The notes below the pieces were generated by a model, which ran no database searches, was not told the DNA's origin, and worked only from the letters and a program-made list of their open reading frames with translations. Shown here one piece after another: positions 7,311 to 16,409 of a stretch of 39,668 bases of DNA. Position 1 is the first letter of the stretch; each line of letters begins with the position of its first letter. This stretch comes from Legionella maioricensis (GTDB lineage Bacteria > Pseudomonadota > Gammaproteobacteria > Legionellales > Legionellaceae), in NCBI RefSeq assembly GCF_023618015.1, contig NZ_JAJKBJ010000027.1:1-39668 (forward strand), given 5' to 3'. The position numbers and the translations under genes were made by a program.

Positions 7311-10300
7311 TCAAAACACAAGGCTGCTTTCCGCCTCTGGGTAAAAGTCTTCTTCTCTACTTTCTTGAGCGCAGCTTAGGTCTCTTACGTTTTGCGGCCT
7401 TGTTCCTTGGGGGATGAGTTCTTCTTCGTGCGCCAATTTCGCTTCAAAGCGTAATAGCTCGGTAGGATTGAAAAAGCGGCGTGTTTGGTAACGAGATTTC
7501 TTCAGCTCTGTTTTTTCTATTACTTCGATAGTAGTATCAGTTGAATGCAATTCTTGCTTCATCTCATCAACATATTTTTTACTTTCATCCTGAAGATGAA
7601 TAGCTAATGCTTGTTTGGTTGCGGCGGTAAGGCCAACAACAAATTCTTTCCTTTGAGTATCAAGTAATTGATTGACTTCGTTTAATTTTTTCTGACAGGT
7701 GTCTTCTTCTTTTTTAATTCCATTAACAATTCCTTCTGGGCCGGTGAGTTGGTATTTCAGGTACAAAATATTGGTTTTATGGGCAAGAATTTGAGTCCTT
7801 AAAGACGCCGCTTCCAAGTAACCACAATCAGGATGTTTTAATCGAGTCTCTTTGGTTTTGATTGAATCTTCTACAATAGATATCTTGTTTTTTTGCTCCA
7901 ATACCTCCTGATCCGCGTCTATTAGTCTTGTTCTTATCTGCTGAATCTCTTTGTTTAAAGTGGATTGTCTTTCCAGCAATAACATGAAGCTTTCTTCCGG
8001 GTTTTTCTCCAGAATGATACAGAGTGAGTCGAATTCTACTGGTTGTAAAGTCCAATCCCATTGTTTCAGTTGCTCTATATTTCTCAGTTTGGATTGAATG
8101 CACTCAGGGAGTTCTCCTTGAACGCTGTGCTCTAACCCTGCACTCCAATCAAGATCTAATAGTGCTTTCAATTCAAATAACTTCTTGAATGCTGCTTGTT
8201 TTTCTGGAGGAAGAACCTCAATGGCCTTCAAGTCTGATAAATCGAGAAGAGCTTGTTTACTTTCTTCAAATGTTGATTTTCTGCATGTTTGTCGTGTTTT
8301 TCCGGCCTCTATCTTTGTAAAAAACGAGGATTGATACCCGGTAAATCCTTCTTTCAATGGGGCGTTTTCGATTTGTAATTCGATAAAAGATTGCAGCCCG
8401 TCGGTGCCGCTCTGAATACGAACTTGATTGGCATCGACTTGTAATAATGTCGCTATTTGAACTGTTTTTTGTTTTAAGAGGTTTTCTTCAACGTCTTGTT
8501 TGAGCCCGTCTGCATTTTTTAAGGTCTCTATAGATTGAGTCAGCTGTTTGTTCAAAGCTTTAAGTTGTGTTTGGTAGGGGCGATACGCCTCATACGTTGC
8601 AAAGCGTTCTACAGCTTTATGTAATTCTTGAATGAGATGACTTTGATTATTTTTACTTCTATTGCTTATTCTGATAAGCGTGTTTTTTAAATGCTCCCAA
8701 ACCGGATCGGGTATTGCGTGAGAAGCAGGGGACATTCGGCACAAATAATCACGAAATTGGGCAAGATGATATTCACAAAGCGCATTATCATGGCAAAGGA
8801 CGCGGAATTGTTGATCACAATGGGGTGCACTATTTAATGAATCAATTGCATTTAATGCTTCATTAATTACGTTACGTGGAGAGGAGTGCCCAATTGAGAA
8901 CAGATATTTATCTTTTAAAATAACCCGCTGTTCTTGGAGGCCAATGTAAAGGGCGTGAATTTTTTCAGCATCATTAGGTGAACTTCGTACTTCTTCTGCC
9001 AAGTCATAAATAGTATGAGCTGCTTCTTTGGCCACACCACGCTCAAAATAAGCATGTAAAGGTTGAGGGGATTGCTTGACCCATGCCAATTGATCAAGCA
9101 GGCGGAGGGACAGTTTTTGCATGATTTCATTACTATAACTGGTTTTCAAGGCGGTTAATTGAGGATCCTCAGGTAACCCCGAATTTTGATAAAGAGTGCA
9201 AAAAGTGAGGATTAACCCCTGCATTTTGAATTGTTCCACCAGAGAAGTTTTGCTTAACTCCTCGCAGTGAAGAAGAAGTAATTGTTTGAGTTGATCCAAC
9301 AAGTCTTTGATTTTATCACTGTCTGCTGTGGCCAATTCTTTTTGAAAAAACTGAATCACCGTTCGTGAGATATGTTGTTGTTCTTCTTTTCCTAACACCT
9401 GGTTTTTTTTCTCAATGACTTTCCTGATGATCGACGTGACCATTTCAGGTAAAAAAGAAGTCCCGTGAGCCGTTTCAGGGGGGACGAGTTGGCTAATAGC
9501 CTGGGGGTAAACGGCGCAAAAAGCACCAATTAAATTAGGTAAAAGTTGTTTGCATTGAGCCAGTTTCAACTCTTCCCTCTCCTCTTCTGTGGGATTGGTG
9601 TACTCTAAAGCGACACCGGCTTTATCCAGAATCATCGTTTCCAGATTTTGATGCATTAATGCTTTTGCTCCAGCAGTAAAAGACTTGTTTTTCTGCTGCA
9701 GTGCTGCTTGAACATCTAATTCCTGAGAGAGATCTAATTGTTTCAGGTAATTGAGTTTTAGACTTTGCTCTTCAGTGAGATGAGTCGCTTTGGCCGCTCT
9801 TGCTGCCCACTTCTCTTCTTTAAGCGTTTCCCACAATCTGCATGCTGAGTTTTTAAATTGAGTGATACTTGCCTCAAGGGTCTCTTGAGAAATACTCGTT
9901 TCTTGCGAACGACTAAGCTCACTCAGAATTGTTTCGCGCCACTGGTACAGCTCTAACTGCAGTTTGTAATCACTTGGATTGAGCTCCAATAGTAAGTTTT
10001 CCCACGCTTGAATTTGTTGCATTAAGGTTTGTTGCACTTCATCAATGGATTGAGTGTAAATTCTATCCACTGTAGCTTGTAATTTAATTTTGTTTCGCGT
10101 TGTTTCTACGGCATGTTCATGCATCCTTTGACGATACCAGGGAAAAATGTAATACAGGATCTTTTCCAAAATGGTTTGGGGGGGATTGATTTGATAAATA
10201 GGAAGCCATTCGCCGGGTTTCCCATTTCGAGCCGCACGTCCTGCAATTTGCGTTGTCATCCTCTCCGTATCGGTATAAGGTTGAATCACAATTAAACCGC

Positions 10301-13300
10301 GAGGGTGATCTCCGGTATTGATGTCTATACCCGTTGCCAGCATTGCAGTTCCAACCGTGATGGTATTGGGGCGCCCTGCTTGTTTTATAATGTGCTGGAG
10401 TTCTTCCTGAGTTTCTTTTCCGGTTACAATTTGGACTTTGAACCCTTCTCTTTTATAGGTTTCCAGGCTTGCTTCCAGGTCTGTAGCATCACTAAAATCC
10501 TCATTAATAATGAGGATGGGTTGAGTTTGAGTGAGGCTCCATTCTTCAATGGCCTCATTAGTTCGAGCTATAAATGCTTCTCGCTCTTCATATGTTTGAA
10601 TTGCGACATCCGCATTAATTTCCATTCTGGGATTGGTAATGGGCAGTTTACGGCTGTCAATTGCATTGCATATGGCGCGAATACTTTCTTCACGAGAGAA
10701 TGTAAATACTGGCGGATGCATTTTCCGTTTGTCCCCTGCATAAGGCGCAATGCCGATTGCTTGAGTACCTATTTGGGTGGCTAAGCTTTTTAGTTCCAGA
10801 TTATCGCCAGGGGTTGCTGAAATTCCAATCAGGCGTCCGTTTTTATTTTGAAACAGTTTTATTAAGCTCCTGGCTGATATGCTGGCAAGCACAGGAGGAG
10901 CGGCATCTATAACGAAGTAATGAGCTTGATCAGGGCGTTCTGCCATCAATCGGGCTTGCAAAGCTTGTTGTACCCCGTCGATAAAAATAGAGCCAGTTTT
11001 AGGGGTGCTGCGCATGAGAGGCACGCATACTATTTTTTTAGTTATTTCATTGCCTGTTTCATCTTTTACTTTGACTGGTTGCACAATAAAATGTTTGTTT
11101 TCAATCTGGGTTGCCGCGATGCAACTGGCATGAATCCATTGCATCAGTTGGGTATTGCTGGCAGCCATCAAGAAATTTTGTTTTTCAGCATCACCATTAA
11201 ATTTTTCGTTGACCTCCTTGTTGAGGAATAATCTAAATTGCTCCAGGTCCTCATCTTCATCCCAGACTGGCCCCAGCGTAGGATCGGTATTCCGGAAAGC
11301 CGGCAGGTTAATAAATTGATAGGCAAGGGGATAAATCCATTGAGCCGCATTGTTTTGTGTACCTTCGGTCTGGTCATGCTCTGCGACTAATTTATAGAGG
11401 ACTAGTTGATCAAGCAGTGCATTATCACACTCATCTAAAACGACATGAGTTGGGCCATCATTTAGAATTAATGCTTCTTTTTTTAGTTCTTTTGCCGTCT
11501 GATAGAAATTACCTATATCTTCAATAGTAGAACAATTAATACTATCGAATCGGTATGCTTCAGGAGGACTATCACTTTGAATCAGCGTTGAATTAATATC
11601 TAAAAATTTAAAGAAAGGTTCGCAATTATTCTCATAGTCTCGAATTAATAAAGTCGGATTGGCAGTCCACTGAGCCACCGTTCCCCCATCCATCCATTGC
11701 AAGACAGAGAGCATTGGAGTATTAATGCTTTTTCCTTCCCCTGTCTTAATACGCATCAGTAAATTCAATGATGGATCATGTAGAGCCAGTAAGAGGACAA
11801 GCATTTGGGTGGTGTTGGGAAATAACCCGGTAGTACGAAAATAGATTTCGCGCAGATAAGCCAAAAGTTCCAATTGAGTGACTTCGAGTTGTTCTGGAGG
11901 AACTGTCTTTGAGCGTAGTTGTTGCAGTAAAGTACAGGCTCGTGTTTTTAAGTCATGGCGAGAGCTGGCAGTTAATTTTTTTAGTCCCTGGAAATCATTA
12001 GGATTTAACGGATCGGTGTAGCCCAGAATTTCAATAAAAGTTAATTGTTTGGCAAACTGCAGCCGCAGAGTATGTGGTAACTCTGTTTCGTCGATCAAAT
12101 CCGTTAAGCTTAATAACGCATCCTGAATTCTATCTGTTGCAAAATGTTTCTTCAGATCCCTTTCTTCTCCCGTTTTTGCAAATGGGTTGGTGTCAAAGCT
12201 TGAGCAATAGGCTTTGAGTTTTTCCGAGTCATGAGCCAGTAGTGCTGAGTTGAGGTTCTGGGCAATGGGGTATGGAGGGGTGGTAAATAATTGTAAGACC
12301 TGATCTATATCAGCGGAAGAACGACGCGCCAAACCCTTGGTAATTTCCAACAGTACGGATAAATTCACCGTGTCGTCTTTTTTCCTGCTGGCCAGTCCAG
12401 TCAGGATAACAGCCAGTTTTTCCTTATTTTCTGCACTGAGCGCAGTTAATTGTTGTAAGATGTTAGGATAAGCAGCTAAATCCTGATTGAGATTTCCTCG
12501 AGAAACCCGTTGTAACAAGGCGATACAAAGTGATGCCTGAGCGGGATTTTGGGTTAGGAACAATTGAATTTGTTGTACTAATCCATTGACGAGCTCTGGA
12601 GAATCAGCCCCAGGCATACGACTTAAAATCTGAATTAATTGTTTGATAATTAATGATTTTGTTTCTTCAGGAAGAGCTGATTTTTTTAATTCATTTAAGG
12701 CAGCCAGTGGAAAAGGACTTGGATTTTTTAAATTATGAACCATGCTCATTTTAAAAAACATGACTTCAGTTTCTGGCTCAAGATCCGATAAATTGAACAG
12801 CGTTACCAAGCCATTTATTGAGCGAGCAATGGCTGCATTATCCGCTTCAGGATTTTCTTCCAGTGCTTGTGTGGTTAGTTTTAAATACAGGTCCAACGAT
12901 TCAGGTTTGGCTTTAATTAATTTACTAACCAGCATTTGCTTATGAGTATAGTTAATTCGAGCTAAAGCGCCCGTATTAAGTTGTTTATAGAGTTTATTAA
13001 ATTGCTCTGGGAGATGATCTTTAATATCAATAAGCAAATTCAGGTAATTGGCAATCGCTTCTATTTTATTTTTATAACTCTGCAGGGCTTGATCCGCCGG
13101 TGCATTTTCAGCGAGTTCTGCAGCAGCATCAAGGATGCTTTTTTCAAAGTCAGGATCTTGAGTATTCAGTTGTTGTAAGGTTTTTTTAAGAGCTGGTAAG
13201 ACTTTTTTCTCCACCAGTTCTTCTTTGAATAGAAAAGTAAGCGAGTGAGTCTCATTGAAGGCCGCCATCCAGGAAAGACTGGTATTGACATCCAAATCTT

Positions 13301-16148
13301 TTACGACCGTTCTATTTTGTGGATTATCAAAAAAGGCAGTCATTTCCCTGACGAATAAACCGTGTAACTGACTTAGAACAGTAGCAAACGCTGAGCCAGT
13401 CATGTTATCTGCGGCGCTTCTCTTCCCAGTCAGAAGGAAACTGAGTAGATATTCGCCTTTTGACCTCCCGAGGATGCCTACTCCGTACAGTCCTTCAAGT
13501 AATATGGGCTTTTTCTCTTCAAAATAGCGGAATTTTTCGATGACTTCAGGGAATTTAGGGTTAGGACTTTGCAACAAAAGAACAAGCTCGTTTAATGCAT
13601 CAAATAGAGGTATCAACTCAACATTGAGCTGGTCTCTCAGTTGCTGAGGTACAATGAAGTTCTGAAGATTTCTTTGCAGTGCACTTTTTAATCTATCTAC
13701 TCTTAATGCGGCGCTGCGCTTTTTAACCGCATCAACCAGAGCATCAACAATGAGATCATCGAGTTTGGAAATATCTCCATTACCAAAAACACAGCCAGGG
13801 AAGAGATTTTTATCGATAATAAGGTTTTTAAACCAGGTTTCCTGTTTTTCAAAGGTACCATGTTCGACGGGAATGATATCGGGTAAGTCTGAAAGAGTCG
13901 CAAGTTGTTTTTGGATGAAGTCAATATTAGGTAGTGGTTGTGATTTTGAAATATTAATTTGACTTAAAGTATTTAATACGAGGCTATGAAAATCTGCCCC
14001 TTTTTTAGTATGTAAGGTTTTAAAAGAGGATATTAAATTGTCCACACTGGTTTGGGTTAATTGAGGCTCATCAAGTTTCGCCAATAATTTGATGAAATCA
14101 GGGTGGAGGTCTTGGCGGTTGATTTGTAAGATTGCAGTATAAGAAGCCATTGCCGTGAGAGAAAATTGATTTTCTTCTGACATTGGATCTGTTTTTTGAA
14201 TGCGCTCTTGCAGAATATTAAACAGTTCATAACCTTCATGTTTCAAACAGGAAATGAGCGGGGAAATGAGTTCATTTTTGAAGTTTTTCTCAGGGAAAGC
14301 GGTTTTGAGTTCAATACATTGTTCTATCAGCGTTTTTATTTGCACAAGCGAGGGATGGGGCTTGAATTGAAAACAGCGAGACAATCCCTTCAGTAGATCT
14401 TTGCGCTCGTTTTGATTCAGTGTCTGCAATAAATGAATACAGCTTGTTAAGGTATGTTGCCATTGTTCCGCGCTAAGGGCCGATTTATCTGAAAAAGTAG
14501 TGGTTAAAATAAAAATCAATTGATTTTTTTGTACAGGGGGCCAGGTGAGTTGTTGGATTTTTTCAAGTTGTGCTCGGATATCCGTTAATCGGATTCCTGA
14601 TTTCCAATGTTGGCCCATATAGCGAAATAACCACGGTTCCAAAGAGAGTTGTTCACTTTGTAAATTCTGATAAATTGCTGCTGGATTGATTATTGTATCT
14701 TCAGCACGCTCAATGTTCATGCAGGAAGCTACTTGCTTAAAACGCTCTGACTCCGGTTTTTTAGTCATGGCATAATGTACTCCTGTAGGACCCCAATTGA
14801 GGTTTCCAAGAGTTAAGCATTGTTCTTGCGGGTTTTCCGCATGTTCTAATACATCCAGAACCCGGTTCAAAGTAATGAGCAGATGACCATTATGTTGAAT
14901 AGGGCATGGATTGGGCAGAGTCAGGTTTTTTTCCGCAATACGAGGAAGGAATATTTGCGTATAAGCCTCAAAAAAAGCATTAAAATCAAAATAACGCTGG
15001 TCATTGCTCAGATGAGCCATAACTAAGGAATTCCACCACTCTTTTTGTTCTGCGGGGAGGCTGGCTAATTTTTGGAGATTTTTAATCCCGCGAGTACTGA
15101 AGAATGCGTTTTGCGCTTCTGGATTTTTGAGAAAATCAAGATTTATTCTTTTGTTTAAACAGGTATTAAGAAGCCTGGTTGCCAAGCTGGCATGGGTTTC
15201 ACCACCTAAAATGAAGAGTTTTGCAAGGAAAGGAACGATGAACTCTAAATTCGCCGGTCTAAGCGCATTAAGAAAACCTGTAACTTCATCTGAGTGAGTA
15301 GGTAATACTTGAAGTAACGCATTTTTCTGCGCTGTTGAAAATTGAGTGTTTAATAGCAGCGTAATCATTCTCTCAGGAATTGCAGGCAGTAAGGCTTTAG
15401 CCTGTTCAATAGAGGGCAGGGGGATTTGCGCTGTTTTTTCCAGTGCCGGTGCTAGTGCAGAAGGAAGCCTGTGTGGGGTATCGGTATAACACAAGGCATG
15501 TTTTTTTTCATCAATATAAAATCCTTTGGGCAAATTCTTGGGAATGATACCGTCCATGAAGACATCAGGATGTTCTTTGATTTTTAGTGCTGCAGTGTCT
15601 TGTAAGGCGCTAATGCCTAGAACATTCAGTTGCAGGCTCAGCACTGGCAACTCTGGAAGTGCAACAGGAATAAGCACAAGGTCAGGCGTTACTATTTGTT
15701 CAATATGTTCTTGGTGCGCGTCTTGCAAAGTAATGGCTTGTTTCGGTACGACGAAACTTTTTTGAATCTGAATACCTGCGCGAATGGATGAAGAACCGCT
15801 GCTCAAAGTCTGTTTCAATGGGTTGATTTTGGGGCGACTGGATGTGCTTTTTAGAATGGTTTCAGCTGTTTTACTCAGTACAGAACGACGCGCAGTAAAG
15901 GCGAGTTTCTCCGTGGTAGACTGATCGCCCGGGATTTTAAAAAGAAAGAGTCGTTTGCGAGGTTCTGTAATAAATGCTAGAAGAGTATCCAGATCATGTT
16001 TGGAGATTTGTTGCGGATCAAGCTCAATTTCAATGGGGATATAGTTTATCTCAGTTTCATAAGAAGTAATCAGATTGTTTAATAATGATTGAAGGTATTT
16101 ATTTTCTGAGAGAGCGGGCACAGGAGCAATCCTCATATTAAAGGTCAT
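7311..16148 (-). CDS. Giant SecA-like motor protein, candidate Dot/Icm effector
   Basis: An uninterrupted 2945-residue frame. Residues 1 to about 1400 are helical, mostly leucine-rich repeats of helices of solenoid type, with no family recognised. Residues about 1430-2000 read as a SecA-type DEAD motor: PNTTQMLVLLLA, Walker A RIKTGEGKS (about 1463-1471), NPTLLIRDYENN, DECD (about 1568), SATPGD (about 1774), then AMLATGIDI and QIAGRAARNGKPGE (about 1965). Spacings between motifs resemble SecA. The arginine of the SecA GRGTDI motif is absent. The remaining about 900 residues are helical and coiled-coil. The tail, with REEDFYPEAESSLVF, is an acidic block plus an L at -3, as in Dot/Icm substrates. 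The start has no strong ribosome site; M5 is an alternative. Too large and divergent to be the housekeeping SecA. Confidence 0.88.
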   Translation of the reverse strand: MTFNMRIAPVPALSENKYLQSLLNNLITSYETEINYIPIEIELDPQQISKHDLDTLLAFITEPRKRLFLFKIPGDQSTTEKLAFTARRSVLSKTAETILKSTSSRPKINPLKQTLSSGSSSIRAGIQIQKSFVVPKQAITLQDAHQEHIEQIVTPDLVLIPVALPELPVLSLQLNVLGISALQDTAALKIKEHPDVFMDGIIPKNLPKGFYIDEKKHALCYTDTPHRLPSALAPALEKTAQIPLPSIEQAKALLPAIPERMITLLLNTQFSTAQKNALLQVLPTHSDEVTGFLNALRPANLEFIVPFLAKLFILGGETHASLATRLLNTCLNKRINLDFLKNPEAQNAFFSTRGIKNLQKLASLPAEQKEWWNSLVMAHLSNDQRYFDFNAFFEAYTQIFLPRIAEKNLTLPNPCPIQHNGHLLITLNRVLDVLEHAENPQEQCLTLGNLNWGPTGVHYAMTKKPESERFKQVASCMNIERAEDTIINPAAIYQNLQSEQLSLEPWLFRYMGQHWKSGIRLTDIRAQLEKIQQLTWPPVQKNQLIFILTTTFSDKSALSAEQWQHTLTSCIHLLQTLNQNERKDLLKGLSRCFQFKPHPSLVQIKTLIEQCIELKTAFPEKNFKNELISPLISCLKHEGYELFNILQERIQKTDPMSEENQFSLTAMASYTAILQINRQDLHPDFIKLLAKLDEPQLTQTSVDNLISSFKTLHTKKGADFHSLVLNTLSQINISKSQPLPNIDFIQKQLATLSDLPDIIPVEHGTFEKQETWFKNLIIDKNLFPGCVFGNGDISKLDDLIVDALVDAVKKRSAALRVDRLKSALQRNLQNFIVPQQLRDQLNVELIPLFDALNELVLLLQSPNPKFPEVIEKFRYFEEKKPILLEGLYGVGILGRSKGEYLLSFLLTGKRSAADNMTGSAFATVLSQLHGLFVREMTAFFDNPQNRTVVKDLDVNTSLSWMAAFNETHSLTFLFKEELVEKKVLPALKKTLQQLNTQDPDFEKSILDAAAELAENAPADQALQSYKNKIEAIANYLNLLIDIKDHLPEQFNKLYKQLNTGALARINYTHKQMLVSKLIKAKPESLDLYLKLTTQALEENPEADNAAIARSINGLVTLFNLSDLEPETEVMFFKMSMVHNLKNPSPFPLAALNELKKSALPEETKSLIIKQLIQILSRMPGADSPELVNGLVQQIQLFLTQNPAQASLCIALLQRVSRGNLNQDLAAYPNILQQLTALSAENKEKLAVILTGLASRKKDDTVNLSVLLEITKGLARRSSADIDQVLQLFTTPPYPIAQNLNSALLAHDSEKLKAYCSSFDTNPFAKTGEERDLKKHFATDRIQDALLSLTDLIDETELPHTLRLQFAKQLTFIEILGYTDPLNPNDFQGLKKLTASSRHDLKTRACTLLQQLRSKTVPPEQLEVTQLELLAYLREIYFRTTGLFPNTTQMLVLLLALHDPSLNLLMRIKTGEGKSINTPMLSVLQWMDGGTVAQWTANPTLLIRDYENNCEPFFKFLDINSTLIQSDSPPEAYRFDSINCSTIEDIGNFYQTAKELKKEALILNDGPTHVVLDECDNALLDQLVLYKLVAEHDQTEGTQNNAAQWIYPLAYQFINLPAFRNTDPTLGPVWDEDEDLEQFRLFLNKEVNEKFNGDAEKQNFLMAASNTQLMQWIHASCIAATQIENKHFIVQPVKVKDETGNEITKKIVCVPLMRSTPKTGSIFIDGVQQALQARLMAERPDQAHYFVIDAAPPVLASISARSLIKLFQNKNGRLIGISATPGDNLELKSLATQIGTQAIGIAPYAGDKRKMHPPVFTFSREESIRAICNAIDSRKLPITNPRMEINADVAIQTYEEREAFIARTNEAIEEWSLTQTQPILIINEDFSDATDLEASLETYKREGFKVQIVTGKETQEELQHIIKQAGRPNTITVGTAMLATGIDINTGDHPRGLIVIQPYTDTERMTTQIAGRAARNGKPGEWLPIYQINPPQTILEKILYYIFPWYRQRMHEHAVETTRNKIKLQATVDRIYTQSIDEVQQTLMQQIQAWENLLLELNPSDYKLQLELYQWRETILSELSRSQETSISQETLEASITQFKNSACRLWETLKEEKWAARAAKATHLTEEQSLKLNYLKQLDLSQELDVQAALQQKNKSFTAGAKALMHQNLETMILDKAGVALEYTNPTEEEREELKLAQCKQLLPNLIGAFCAVYPQAISQLVPPETAHGTSFLPEMVTSIIRKVIEKKNQVLGKEEQQHISRTVIQFFQKELATADSDKIKDLLDQLKQLLLLHCEELSKTSLVEQFKMQGLILTFCTLYQNSGLPEDPQLTALKTSYSNEIMQKLSLRLLDQLAWVKQSPQPLHAYFERGVAKEAAHTIYDLAEEVRSSPNDAEKIHALYIGLQEQRVILKDKYLFSIGHSSPRNVINEALNAIDSLNSAPHCDQQFRVLCHDNALCEYHLAQFRDYLCRMSPASHAIPDPVWEHLKNTLIRISNRSKNNQSHLIQELHKAVERFATYEAYRPYQTQLKALNKQLTQSIETLKNADGLKQDVEENLLKQKTVQIATLLQVDANQVRIQSGTDGLQSFIELQIENAPLKEGFTGYQSSFFTKIEAGKTRQTCRKSTFEESKQALLDLSDLKAIEVLPPEKQAAFKKLFELKALLDLDWSAGLEHSVQGELPECIQSKLRNIEQLKQWDWTLQPVEFDSLCIILEKNPEESFMLLLERQSTLNKEIQQIRTRLIDADQEVLEQKNKISIVEDSIKTKETRLKHPDCGYLEAASLRTQILAHKTNILYLKYQLTGPEGIVNGIKKEEDTCQKKLNEVNQLLDTQRKEFVVGLTAATKQALAIHLQDESKKYVDEMKQELHSTDTTIEVIEKTELKKSRYQTRRFFNPTELLRFEAKLAHEEELIPQGTRPQNVRDLSCAQESREEDFYPEAESSLVF

Positions 16149-16346
16149 ACGAGTGAATGATTTCCATAAAGGGACCTAAATTACCGGTGCCAAAAAGGAA
16201 TCACCCGCATATTCCATCTAAAACAGATCGCATTATAATAAAAAAAACAGAATATTTAAAGTGCTTTATGTAGATAATTTATTCAAAAAAAGAATGTCTT
16301 TGATTTTATATAGTTAATATAATGTTGTGTTTTTTTTGAGCTATGC

Positions 16347-16363
16347 GTTAATAAAACGTTAAT
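16347..16363 (+). promoter_or_regulatory. Tandem GTTAAT pair, possible PmrA-type response-regulator site
   Basis: GTTAAT at 16347-16352 is repeated at 16358-16363, an 11-bp period, i.e. TTAAT-N6-TTAAT. The PmrA box reported for Legionella effector promoters is a tandem TTAA-type repeat with the same period, so this is a fair match, but the base before each TTAA is G rather than C or T. It lies 46 bp before the ATG of the 706-residue gene in the AT-rich 261-bp region shared with the divergent giant gene. A TATGGT at 16369-16374 could be the -10. Confidence 0.4.
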
Positions 16364-16409
16364 CTTTTTATGGTAAAAGGAGGGTCGTCTTAAATTAATA
16401 GGATGTTTT

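Noticed and set aside
10305..10784. 159-codon plus-strand frame inside the giant gene
   Set aside because: It is antisense to the SecA-like motor, whose own frame carries clear motifs across this stretch; the antisense translation has no recognisable features.
7311..16148. The giant protein as the housekeeping preprotein translocase SecA
   Set aside because: It is over three times too long, has diverged motor motifs (ATGIDI instead of GRGTDI) and lacks the usual SecA ends; the true secA should be elsewhere.
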